This document shows positions 14,005-20,432 of a stretch of 30,653 nucleotides of DNA, in pieces. Position 1 is the first letter of the stretch. Every line of letters starts with the position of its first letter. The DNA comes from a virus: IMG/VR virus record IMGVR_UViG_3300030117_002279, positions 1-30,653 of that record. The stretch is one strand, 5' to 3'. The position numbers and the translations under genes were made by a program. The notes below the pieces were generated by a model. The model searched no databases, had not been told where the DNA came from, and was given only the letters and a program-made list of their open reading frames with translations.

Positions 14005-14047
14005 AGGGGCATTGTCTTGGAAGAGTTCATATAAGACCCCTTTTTTA
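14005..14047 (+). terminator. Candidate rho-independent terminator after ssb
   Basis: AGGGG (14005-14009) can pair with CCCCT (14037-14041) and TCTT (14015-14018) with AAGA (14033-14036). This gives a nine-pair stem interrupted by a five-base bulge, followed directly by a run of T (14041-14046). The bulge and 14-base loop make it weaker than a classic terminator, but its place five bases after the ssb stop fits. Downstream plus-strand genes would then need read-through or their own promoter. Confidence 0.5.
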
Positions 14048-14118
14048 TTTATGTAAATAGCTGAAAAATCGCAGCAGCTAGAAAAAGAGTTGCTGAAATT
14101 AAACTTCTCAAAAAACCC

Positions 14119-14271
14119 ATGGAGCAAACCAACAAAAACCTAATCAAAAACTATTATGACCAGCTTGCAGAATTACAGAAAAAATTCTGGTTTGAACGGT
14201 TAGATCTTAAGGAATATTGTGTAAGATATGATGCTATAAATAAAAGGATTGCAGAACTGGAAAATGAGTGA
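14119..14271 (+). CDS. 50-aa coiled-coil-like small protein
   Basis: Fifty residues starting MEQTNKNLIKNYYDQLAELQ and ending NKRIAELENE, highly charged and probably helical with a coiled-coil tendency. The stop overlaps the next gene's start (ATGAGTGA). The frame stays open for about 16 codons upstream of the ATG, back to a TGA near 14067, with coding-like content but no standard start codon. The true start could therefore be unusual. Function unknown. Confidence 0.55.
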   Translation: MEQTNKNLIKNYYDQLAELQKKFWFERLDLKEYCVRYDAINKRIAELENE

Positions 14272-14539
14272 TTCAAAAAAGCTGAGAGCGTTGAAAGAGA
14301 TAAGACGTAAAAATTTAGAAAAAAATTTATTAGATGTCCAGTTAAAAGGTCAGGATCATTATGTTTTCATCAATGACAGGAACAAGGCACAAGTAGTAAG
14401 CAAAGATGGTTCATGGGTTACTGAACACATCAGAACATCAATCCTTAAGTTTAATTTTGAAATTGAGAAGATTAAAAAAATGCTGGTAAAAGATTTTACT
14501 GATGAAGAAGTTAAGGAATACGAAAGAAGCGTTTCATAG
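14264..14539 (+). CDS. Hypothetical basic protein, 91 aa
   Basis: Ninety-one residues from ATG 14264, which overlaps the preceding stop by eight bases; an ATG at 14249 would add five residues. The N-terminal half is basic and helical (KKLRALKEIRRKNLEKNLLD), then a beta-like segment HYVFINDRNKAQVVSKDGSW, and an acidic C-terminus (DFTDEEVKEYERS). Not recognised. Its last 29 bases overlap the convergent minus-strand 91-aa gene, so transcripts meet here. Confidence 0.65.
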   Translation: MSDSKKLRALKEIRRKNLEKNLLDVQLKGQDHYVFINDRNKAQVVSKDGSWVTEHIRTSILKFNFEIEKIKKMLVKDFTDEEVKEYERSVS

Positions 14540-14786
14540 GATTTGTTTTCTTATCTTTTCTCACCTGATGGGCAGCAAAAAAAGCCTCAAGCTCTACAAG
14601 TCGGCCAAGTAAAGATGCAAGAAATACATCCTGTTTCATTTGATGTCTTATCAGATGCGTGCAATACCGTTTGATGCTGTAAATATCATCAGAGGCCAAA
14701 ATGTCACGACATCTCTGTTCCACCGACAGCTCAAGCTCTAGTGGAGCATCTTCTATCTCGATATTTAGAAATTTTCTTTTTTTCAT
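14511..14786 (-). CDS. Hypothetical protein, 91 aa
   Basis: Ninety-one residues, mostly helical, with ELSVEQRCRDILASDDIYSI and RHQMKQDVFLASLLGRLVEL as the longest regular stretches and a basic C-terminal tail (RKDKKTNPMKRFFRIP). No membrane segment or known motif. It is the last gene of a three-gene minus-strand island and is coupled to the 53-aa gene by ATGA. The 3' end overlaps the convergent plus-strand gene by 29 bases. Function unknown. Confidence 0.6.
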   Translation of the reverse strand: MKKRKFLNIEIEDAPLELELSVEQRCRDILASDDIYSIKRYCTHLIRHQMKQDVFLASLLGRLVELEAFFAAHQVRKDKKTNPMKRFFRIP

Positions 14787-14944
14787 TTTACTGGGAAGAG
14801 TTTTTCTTCAATCATCTTGACGATGGCGTCGTCTACATCATTGTCAGATTTCTGTGCAAGATCCTTTAAAAGATTTAAAGCTGCTTTGCGTAGTGATTCA
14901 CTTTTGCCGAATCTGATGAATAGGTTGATTAAAAATTTAGACAT
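14783..14944 (-). CDS. 53-aa hypothetical protein
   Basis: Fifty-three residues: MSKFLINLFIRFGKSESLRK, then a helical AALNLLKDLAQKSDNDVDDA and VKMIEEKLFPVK. It could be an amphipathic helical peptide. The stop overlaps the next start as ATGA, which is the main evidence for it, together with a continuous, unbiased reading frame. The gene lies 34 bases downstream of the membrane peptide gene. Not recognised. Confidence 0.55.
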   Translation of the reverse strand: MSKFLINLFIRFGKSESLRKAALNLLKDLAQKSDNDVDDAIVKMIEEKLFPVK

Positions 14945-14978
14945 AAAAGTTTGTGTTCTTTCCCAAACATACCAAAGA

Positions 14979-15140
14979 TTAGTCTTTTTGACCTTCCATG
15001 CGACTTACGGCTCTTTCTAATCTATTTATTCGGCTAAACAATTCAACAATATCTCTGTCTCTTCGATTACTTACGTTAGACAGAACCATGAGGAAGGCGG
15101 TGGCTGCTGCTCCTATTAACGCTCCATATACCTCTGGCAT
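14979..15140 (-). CDS. 53-aa membrane peptide with charged helix (holin-like candidate)
   Basis: Fifty-three residues: a single N-terminal hydrophobic segment (VYGALIGAAATAFLMVLSNV) followed by a strongly charged helix (NRRDRDIVELFSRINRLERA). This one-TM-plus-coiled-coil layout recurs in small marine phage proteins and in some class III holin- or spanin-like peptides. No endolysin is recognisable next to it, so the lysis role is only a possibility. It starts the minus-strand island and faces the plus-strand membrane protein across a 46-base divergent gap. Confidence 0.6.
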   Translation of the reverse strand: MPEVYGALIGAAATAFLMVLSNVSNRRDRDIVELFSRINRLERAVSRMEGQKD

Positions 15141-15186
15141 TGCTTTAAGCTATATTTATGTATAGTATGACTAATAAATCCTAGTT
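15141..15186. promoter_or_regulatory. Short AT-rich divergent intergenic region
   Basis: Forty-six bases between divergent genes, rich in TATA-like words (TATATTTATGTATAGTATG). Promoters for both the membrane-peptide island and the secreted-protein block should lie here or just inside the neighbouring genes. I could not define convincing -35 boxes. Confidence 0.35.
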
Positions 15187-15609
15187 ATGGCAGAGAAAGT
15201 AAAAGATTTATCAGAAAAACCGAAACAATTAGACGATGATAAACCTGATTACCAAGAAAAAATTACCTTTCTAGTTTCTACTATTGCACAGGCATTTATA
15301 TTAACTTGGTGTTTATTAGTTTTGTCTCTTGGATACATAAAACTTCCTAATAAATTATTCGGAATAGACATACCAGACCAACCTAGAGTAGATAGTACTT
15401 TTGCTGCTGGATTACTTGGAAATATTTTAGGAGGGCTAGGAATAAGTGTTAATGCAGCACAAGGAGCTAAAAAGAAAAAGAAAGAAGAAGGAGAAAATGG
15501 TGTTATTGGTAACTCTACTGGTGGCACTCAAACTATAATAATAAAACAGCCATTAGAAATCGTCACAACAAAACCTGACATAATCAAAGTTGATCCTACA
15601 AAAAAATGA
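15187..15609 (+). CDS. Membrane protein, 140 aa, two hydrophobic segments
   Basis: A 140-residue membrane protein. A charged N-terminal 26 residues is followed by a hydrophobic helix (FLVSTIAQAFILTWCLLVLS), then a short loop with IDIPDQPRVD, a second Gly/Ala-rich hydrophobic stretch (FAAGLLGNILGGLGISVNAA), a lysine-rich patch and a Thr/Ile-rich tail. The layout is holin-like, but the extended C-terminus is unusual for one. It begins the plus-strand block and is coupled to the first secreted protein by ATGA. It may anchor or help export the secreted proteins, which is inference. Confidence 0.65.
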   Translation: MAEKVKDLSEKPKQLDDDKPDYQEKITFLVSTIAQAFILTWCLLVLSLGYIKLPNKLFGIDIPDQPRVDSTFAAGLLGNILGGLGISVNAAQGAKKKKKEEGENGVIGNSTGGTQTIIIKQPLEIVTTKPDIIKVDPTKK

Positions 15610-16121
15610 AAAAACTACTTCCATTTTTATTTCTCGTATCCGCACCAGCTTATGCTGATATAAAACAGGAATTTGTAACCTCTGCACAAATTTCCATAGA
15701 CTCGCCTTATGTAATTACTAATGCCGCCCCATCGAGCTACAGCATAAGCGGAAATAATATCACCACTTCTACAGGAACAGGAGATAGTGTGGTAACAAAT
15801 GGGATAGGTGGATTAAATCTTGGTAGCTTAAGTAATGGAGTACCAGCTTTAGTTAATACAAATAAATCGGTTACAACAGCTGGCTCTGCTTTCTCTCTCA
15901 GCGAAAGTTATCAGGCTGGAGATGTAACGCAATCTGCAATCACTCCATCAAGCGGTATTGCAACTCTTCCTGTACTTGGCGGACAGACAACAGTAATTTC
16001 TGGAGGAACTGCGGGATCGCTCGCCCTTACGAGTGTCAGTTCAGGAATACATACTTGCACAGCAGGAGGTAGCGGAACAAGTTGTATAGGATCTACTACT
16101 GTCCGTATTACGATTGACTAA
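15606..16121 (+). CDS. Secreted Ser/Thr/Gly-rich protein, paralogue A
   Basis: 171 residues with a clear Sec signal peptide: MKKLLPFLFLVSAPAYA, likely cut after AYA. The mature part is a Ser/Thr/Gly/Asn-rich, probably beta-rich protein with SSYSISGNNITTS, NGIGGLNLGSLS and VTTAGSAFSLSESY. These three segments are matched in the next gene product (YSASGHNIESS, TVGGVNFSWTS, ITTPGSAFSLQETL) in the same order, so the two are paralogues. Near the C-terminus, CTAGGSGTSC may form a disulphide. The role is unknown. Similar exported proteins are, as I recall, frequent in marine cyanophages. Confidence 0.75.
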   Translation: MKKLLPFLFLVSAPAYADIKQEFVTSAQISIDSPYVITNAAPSSYSISGNNITTSTGTGDSVVTNGIGGLNLGSLSNGVPALVNTNKSVTTAGSAFSLSESYQAGDVTQSAITPSSGIATLPVLGGQTTVISGGTAGSLALTSVSSGIHTCTAGGSGTSCIGSTTVRITID

Positions 16122-16551
16122 GCTTTGGCTACTAATTTTATTATTACTGCCTGTCAAAATCCTTGCAGTGCCAGTAGTCCCTCAGTTCAGATCTGGAAGT
16201 TCTCAAATTTTAAGCACCTCAGAAAGTGTAGTTAATGAAGTCATTACTAGCCATCAATATCGTACAGGATACTCCTACTCTGCATCAGGACATAATATTG
16301 AAAGTTCCGATCTTAATGGATATATCAACCCTACAGCTAAAACTCTTACAGAACAGACAGTTGGAGGAGTAAATTTTAGTTGGACTTCACCAAACTTAGA
16401 GGCCGTTCCAAGATGGACAATAACAACTCCAGGATCAGCCTTTTCTCTTCAAGAAACTCTAATAACACCAGGATTAGACACAGTAACAACAATAACAAGA
16501 ACAATAAATACAAGCACCACAGTAGAAACTACAACTACATTTGGGCAATAG
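16114..16551 (+). CDS. Secreted Thr/Ser-rich protein, paralogue B
   Basis: 145 residues with a TTG start (16114-16116), overlapping the stop of paralogue A by eight bases. The signal peptide is MTKLWLLILLLLPVKILA. The mature protein shares three ordered motifs with paralogue A, including the TTxGSAFSLxE block, then ends in a Thr-rich stretch TVTTITRTINTSTTVETTTT. I recall cyanophage proteins with the same 'GSAFSL.ETY..PGL..T..RT...T..TT' ending. Nothing indicates catalysis. It may be a surface or periplasmic protein expressed during infection. Confidence 0.72.
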   Translation: MTKLWLLILLLLPVKILAVPVVPQFRSGSSQILSTSESVVNEVITSHQYRTGYSYSASGHNIESSDLNGYINPTAKTLTEQTVGGVNFSWTSPNLEAVPRWTITTPGSAFSLQETLITPGLDTVTTITRTINTSTTVETTTTFGQ

Positions 16552-17132
16552 CTTTATTTCTTTGTCCTGTCAAAACCCTTGCAAACACTACAGTGGCCTC
16601 GCCAAGTAGTAATGCACAAGGGGTCGTTAACAACAATGCCACGATGATTACACCATCTAGTATGCCTTCTTTTCGTATGAGTCAAGGTATTGTTTGTGCT
16701 TCTCCTAGCCTAACTATTACTCCCTATGTAACTGATTCTCATACATTTTCCTTGCCGAGAGAAACTGTTACCAAACAGAATATCTATGACGAGAATACTG
16801 GAGCGATAAAGTATGTACAGGAAACTCCCCGATTTGAGAAGGAAAACTTTAATTTGAATTATGGGATTTCTGCTCAATTAAACATTCCATTAGGAAAGTC
16901 TCCACAACTTTGCCATAGGGCAACAGAAATTAATATCAAAAATCAGGAATTATTGTACAAAAAAACCAAGTTAGAGATCAGTTTACATAGGCTAAAAATA
17001 TGTGCGGAACAAGCAAAATTAGGTGTTTACTTTAAACCTAATACTCCTAGTGCTGTTTCTTGTGAAGATATTGTAGTTACAGTTCCACCAAATCAAGTTA
17101 TCCCACATACTCACGAATTAAAAACTAAGTAG
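16539..17132 (+). CDS. Secreted 'NTTVASPS' cyanophage-type protein with a non-standard start
   Basis: From about codon 16539 the product has a signal-like hydrophobic segment (WAIALFLCPVKTLA), then NTTVASPSSNAQGVVNNN, CASPSLTITPYVTD, FNLNYGISAQLNIPLGK, a helical KKTKLEISLHRLKICAEQAK, and SAVSCEDIVVTVPPN. This order matches hypothetical exported proteins I recall from cyanophages, where the mature form starts ANTTVASPS. No ATG, GTG or TTG stands at the expected place. ATT (16539) or ATA (16548) would be needed, or translation from ATG 16413 or TTG 16380 with an Asn-rich extension read out of frame from the upstream gene. The coordinates given assume ATT. The gene ends overlapping the convergent 213-aa gene by eight bases. 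Confidence 0.65.
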   Translation: MWAIALFLCPVKTLANTTVASPSSNAQGVVNNNATMITPSSMPSFRMSQGIVCASPSLTITPYVTDSHTFSLPRETVTKQNIYDENTGAIKYVQETPRFEKENFNLNYGISAQLNIPLGKSPQLCHRATEINIKNQELLYKKTKLEISLHRLKICAEQAKLGVYFKPNTPSAVSCEDIVVTVPPNQVIPHTHELKTK

Positions 17133-17766
17133 ATTTATCTTTTTTCTTTGTAAGCCTTTTTACTATCTGTTTTACTAATGGCTTTACTGCGTTAAGAAGA
17201 AGTGGACTACTGGCAGCAACCAAGCCAATAACAGCAGTAGATACAATAGTAGAAACTTCTGGAATGTACTGATCTTTAAACGGGACGTTTTCATAGATAG
17301 TTATACATTCAATCCCATCATCTCCTCTTTTATGACCAATGACACGTTCCACTCGTTTTTCGTTACGAAAGTCTCCTACCCTCTGATCTTTTTTATCAGG
17401 GCAGGGTTCTAATTCAATATCTTTATCTTTTGGTAGCTCTGGTATCTCTTGTTGTTTTGTTTCTGGTAAGGGTGGGGTTTCATTAGTAACAGGAACTTCT
17501 TCTGTAATGACAAGATTCTCAGGTGTATAGTCAAGAGGAATAAAACTAGGAAATGCAAAATCACACGTTGTATATACACCATTAGGATCTTCTAATAACA
17601 AATTACGATTACCTGTATTTTTTATATCACGATGTTGATAAGTACAACCAGGGACATCTATATCAGGTGGTTTTGTAATAGTTAAATAATGTGGACTATA
17701 AACTTCTGGAACGTCTGGAATATATATTTCAGGAATACTTATATCAGGTATTTCAGTCAAAGGCAT
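17125..17766 (-). CDS. Proline-rich protein with C-terminal membrane anchor, 213 aa
   Basis: 213 residues with a Pro/Ile-rich N-terminal half (EIPDISIPEIYIPDVPEVYS; TNETPPLPETKQQEIPELPK), a middle charged region (GDFRNEKRVERVIGHKRGDD), and a C-terminal hydrophobic segment (VSTIVSTAVIGLVAASSPLL) followed by a basic tail VKQIVKRLTKKKDK. The Cys residues CTYQH, TTCDF and EPCPD could form disulphides. It looks like a tail-anchored or pore-like protein with an extended N-terminal arm. I recall Pro-rich proteins with similar C-terminal anchors in cyanophages. Role unknown. The start overlaps the end of the 53-aa zinc-ribbon gene by 14 bases. Confidence 0.65.
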   Translation of the reverse strand: MPLTEIPDISIPEIYIPDVPEVYSPHYLTITKPPDIDVPGCTYQHRDIKNTGNRNLLLEDPNGVYTTCDFAFPSFIPLDYTPENLVITEEVPVTNETPPLPETKQQEIPELPKDKDIELEPCPDKKDQRVGDFRNEKRVERVIGHKRGDDGIECITIYENVPFKDQYIPEVSTIVSTAVIGLVAASSPLLLNAVKPLVKQIVKRLTKKKDKST

Positions 17767-17914
17767 CTCGTTTCTTTAATACTTCTACCTCTGAAAAGCA
17801 TTTAGGGCAAGATAAGTTAGTCATTACAGAAAACTCAGGATAAGTTGGCATTAATTCATCAATGTCTATATCGCCACTTGTTATAAGTTCAGCATCGCAC
17901 CAGAAACAATTCAT
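17753..17914 (-). CDS. 53-aa zinc-ribbon protein
   Basis: Fifty-three residues: MNCFWCDAELITSGDIDIDE, then LMPTYPEFSVMTNLSCPKCF, then SEVEVLKKRDAFD. C3/C6 and C36/C39 are two CxxC pairs about 30 residues apart, the arrangement of a small zinc ribbon. It overlaps both neighbours (ATGA with the 77-aa gene, 14 bases with the 213-aa gene). It could be a nucleic-acid or protein contact module. No family name is justified. Confidence 0.65.
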   Translation of the reverse strand: MNCFWCDAELITSGDIDIDELMPTYPEFSVMTNLSCPKCFSEVEVLKKRDAFD

Positions 17915-18144
17915 AGACCAATTTTCTTTGATGGAATTGGTAGTGATGGCCCTGTCACTTTTGGAAGGTTATTGTCTAGAACTTTGGGCATCAGGTTTTG
18001 TACGTTTCCAAGCACTTCATTCATTAATTTGTTCTTGAATTGTTCAGAGGTCACATATTTATATGTGAAAAAACCACCCCCTAGGATTCCCAAAACAAGG
18101 ACTGTAGATAGAATAGAGAGGTAGTTGCAGACTTTTTGAAACAT
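17911..18144 (-). CDS. 77-aa single-pass membrane protein
   Basis: Seventy-seven residues with an N-terminal hydrophobic helix (YLSILSTVLVLGILGGGFFT), followed by YKYVTSEQFKNKLMNEVLGN, QNLMPKVLDNNLPKVTGPSL and a basic end. The 'FxYKYVTSEQFK...MNxVLG' pattern is, as I recall, common to small membrane proteins of cyanophages. The outside part is helical and polar. It is coupled to the zinc-ribbon gene by ATGA. Function unknown; a role in tail or envelope contact is speculative. Confidence 0.65.
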   Translation of the reverse strand: MFQKVCNYLSILSTVLVLGILGGGFFTYKYVTSEQFKNKLMNEVLGNVQNLMPKVLDNNLPKVTGPSLPIPSKKIGL

Positions 18145-18184
18145 TTTATGTTAAGAGAAATTTTAATAAGATTAGCAGGGCCAC

Positions 18185-18376
18185 TTACGTTGATGACGCT
18201 GTTTCTTTTGGTTGCTTTGATGCCTTTATATCTGATGGCTGGATTGCTTCGGGTAACTCTTGAGTCTCAAGGATCTGTTCCTCAAGGATCTTCATTGCCC
18301 CGTTAACTTCATGTAAAGCAACAAAAAGTTGTTCTCTTTGCTGTGCAAGCTGTTGCAATCTTTCTTGTAAGTTCAT
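18185..18376 (-). CDS. 63-aa coiled-coil protein
   Basis: Sixty-three residues beginning MNLQERLQQLAQQREQLFVA, Gln/Glu/Leu-rich with heptad-like spacing over the first 35 residues (through AMKILEEQILETQ), then a disordered Pro/Ser/Lys tail. It is predicted to form a coiled coil. It lies between the 82-aa gene and a 40-base gap before the membrane-protein gene. This kind of short helical protein is frequently encoded beside phage fibres, but its role is unknown. Confidence 0.6.
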   Translation of the reverse strand: MNLQERLQQLAQQREQLFVALHEVNGAMKILEEQILETQELPEAIQPSDIKASKQPKETASST

Positions 18377-18379
18377 AAT

Positions 18380-18628
18380 TTAATAGAGTTTTTTACCAGC
18401 TACAACAGCAGCATCTATGTCTGTAAAAGATTCAGATGTCCAGATAGATGTTGTACCATCGGTTTTCTTATAGTTCTTGATAATCTCAAGATGCTCTACA
18501 TTACGTTTGATTTTGGCTTTAAAGTCATCATCAGTTTCATCTGATGCTTGAGCAGTACCGACAACAGTTACGCTATCGCCAGCAGCAGAGAAGATTGCTG
18601 CGATTTCATCTGCGGTTTTTTCTTCCAT
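18380..18628 (-). CDS. Hypothetical protein, 82 aa
   Basis: Eighty-two residues, acidic in the first half (EEKTADEIAAIFSAAGDSVT then TAQASDETDDDFKAKIKRNV) and with a WTSESFTDIDAAVVAGKKLY end. It is located directly downstream of the tail fibre gene and could be a fibre accessory or chaperone-like protein, but no family is recognised. A gap of 25 bases separates it from the fibre gene. Confidence 0.6.
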   Translation of the reverse strand: MEEKTADEIAAIFSAAGDSVTVVGTAQASDETDDDFKAKIKRNVEHLEIIKNYKKTDGTTSIWTSESFTDIDAAVVAGKKLY

Positions 18629-18653
18629 AATTAAAAATTAGGTTACTTTTAGT

Positions 18654-20390
18654 TTACCCTGCTTCGAGGGCTGTGACTTTTGCTGACAGTTCTTTTATTG
18701 CATTTACCATGTGCCAAAACAATTCATCTGTTACCACTGTTTTAACACCTTTTTCTCCTGTCCTAACTGCATTAGGTAAAACAGTTTCTAATTCCTGTGC
18801 AATACAACCTAACTGTAATCCTGTCACTCCTTGTTGAATTAATACTTGATTTACGTTATCAGCATTAGAAAATTGATTTATATCTACTGTGTCATCTGAA
18901 GATACAGGGGATCCATCAACATACTGTTTATATTTAAAGTTTCTTACTTTAACTTGATTAACTATTTCAAGACCTTTCGTATTATCTACAATATCTTTTT
19001 TAAGTCTTTGATCTGAAGTTGTATGCCAATTTGCATCATTAGCACCCATAAAACAACGACCAAATTGATCACCAAATATCCAAGTCTCAACATTACTGGA
19101 GGCTGTCCCATCTCTGGCAATATAAAGTTTGGAATTACCTGTAGTTACTTGACCCTCACCAGCTTGATGTCCTAAGAAAACATTAGTAGATCCAGTTGTT
19201 ACATCTTTTCCGCTTTCATATCCTATAGCTGTATTATTTGTTCCAGTTGTGTTTGCTTTTAAAGCCTGTCTTCCAATGGCTGTATTGTTACTAGCGGTTG
19301 TATTTGATAACAAAGCTTCTGAACCAAATGCTGTGTTGTCAATACCTGTAGTAGTTTTTTCCATTGCAAAATAACCACTAGCAGTATTATTATTTCCTGT
19401 TGTATTTAACAACATAGAACTAGTACCTAAAGCGGTGTTGTTTGCTCCAGTTGTGTTTTGATTTAAAGCATTACTTCCTACGGCTGTATTGTTTGCTCCC
19501 GTTGTGTTTACTTGTAAAGCGACATAACCAACAGCAGTATTGTCATTTGAAGTTGTACTAGTGTTTAAAGCATAAGATCCAAGTGCTGTATTTTGTGTTC
19601 CTGTTGTACAAGCACTCAAAGAATTAGTACCTACGGCTGTATTATTATTTGCCGTAGTATTTGCATCTAAAGCTCCAGAACCTACAGCTACATTGAAAAT
19701 TCCAGTTGTGTTTGCTAGTAATGCTTGCTTACCCACGGCAGTATTATTTGCAGCTGTTGTGTTTGCTTTTAAAGCTTCAAAACCAATTCCTACATTGTTA
19801 TCGGCTGTTGTGTTATTAACTAATGCAGCTTGACCAATAGCAACATTATAAGAACCAGTTAAGTTCGCTTCAAGTGCAGCATGACCAATTCCAGTGTTGT
19901 ATTGACCTGTTGTATTTGCAGTTAACGAATAAATACCAATAGCAGTATTTCTATCAGCCGTAGTATTTGCGTCTAAAGCAAAAGCACCCACAGCAGTGTT
20001 TTCAGCTCCAGAAGTTAATGCAGTTAAGGCATCTTTACCAATAGCAGTGTTATTTCCACCACTAACAGAAGCATCTAAAGCACCTTCTCCAAGAACAGTG
20101 TTACCAGCAACAGAGTTTGCGCCTTTACCAATATTTACTGAATTTATTGTTCCATCAACAGCAAAGGCTGGACCTCCAGCAAGACTAAATAGATTTATAT
20201 GAGCATTATTAGACGTATTTCTAAGCTGCATAATACTTGATGTGGTATTAGCAAAAAATTGACTAGCGTAGTTTGTAGATGGTGCAGATGATCCAGAATT
20301 ATTAGAAGATATTGCTAATAAAGCGTTATTTATATCTGCTCTCACGTTGGCTCCAGTGGAGTTATCTATAACGTAATCATGTTGAGCCAT
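18654..20390 (-). CDS. Tail fibre protein with YadA-head-like repeats and S74 chaperone domain
   Basis: A 578-residue receptor-binding fibre. Residues 97-402 are about 18 tandem 17-residue units of the form NTAxGxxALxxNTTGxN (Hep_Hag/YadA head-like), continued by a diverged 19th unit to 419. This is the building block of left-handed beta-roll trimeric adhesins. The C-terminus (about 459-578) is an intramolecular chaperone of the peptidase S74 type, with HTTSDQRLKKDIVDN at the expected self-cleavage site before S459. The N-terminus MAQHDYVIDNSTGANVRADI (about the first 30 residues) is like fibre attachment regions in marine phages. It should trimerise, cut off its own chaperone tail, and bind the host surface. 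Confidence 0.9.
   Translation of the reverse strand: MAQHDYVIDNSTGANVRADINNALLAISSNNSGSSAPSTNYASQFFANTTSSIMQLRNTSNNAHINLFSLAGGPAFAVDGTINSVNIGKGANSVAGNTVLGEGALDASVSGGNNTAIGKDALTALTSGAENTAVGAFALDANTTADRNTAIGIYSLTANTTGQYNTGIGHAALEANLTGSYNVAIGQAALVNNTTADNNVGIGFEALKANTTAANNTAVGKQALLANTTGIFNVAVGSGALDANTTANNNTAVGTNSLSACTTGTQNTALGSYALNTSTTSNDNTAVGYVALQVNTTGANNTAVGSNALNQNTTGANNTALGTSSMLLNTTGNNNTASGYFAMEKTTTGIDNTAFGSEALLSNTTASNNTAIGRQALKANTTGTNNTAIGYESGKDVTTGSTNVFLGHQAGEGQVTTGNSKLYIARDGTASSNVETWIFGDQFGRCFMGANDANWHTTSDQRLKKDIVDNTKGLEIVNQVKVRNFKYKQYVDGSPVSSDDTVDINQFSNADNVNQVLIQQGVTGLQLGCIAQELETVLPNAVRTGEKGVKTVVTDELFWHMVNAIKELSAKVTALEAG
19185..20102 (-). repeat. 18 tandem 51-bp repeats within the tail fibre gene
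   Basis: The DNA encodes about 18 consecutive 17-codon units with a fixed NT..G..AL core and variable exposed positions. Units are diverged in bases while the protein frame is kept, so they are old duplications under selection. Copy number could change by recombination without frameshift. Confidence 0.85.
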
Positions 20391-20432
20391 TGTCTAACCT
20401 AATTTTTTATCTAAGTATATCTTAATTCAATA

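Noticed and set aside
19185-20102. Regular 51-base repeats considered as a CRISPR array
   Set aside because: The period is constant without distinct spacers, and every unit translates to the same protein motif in one long gene.
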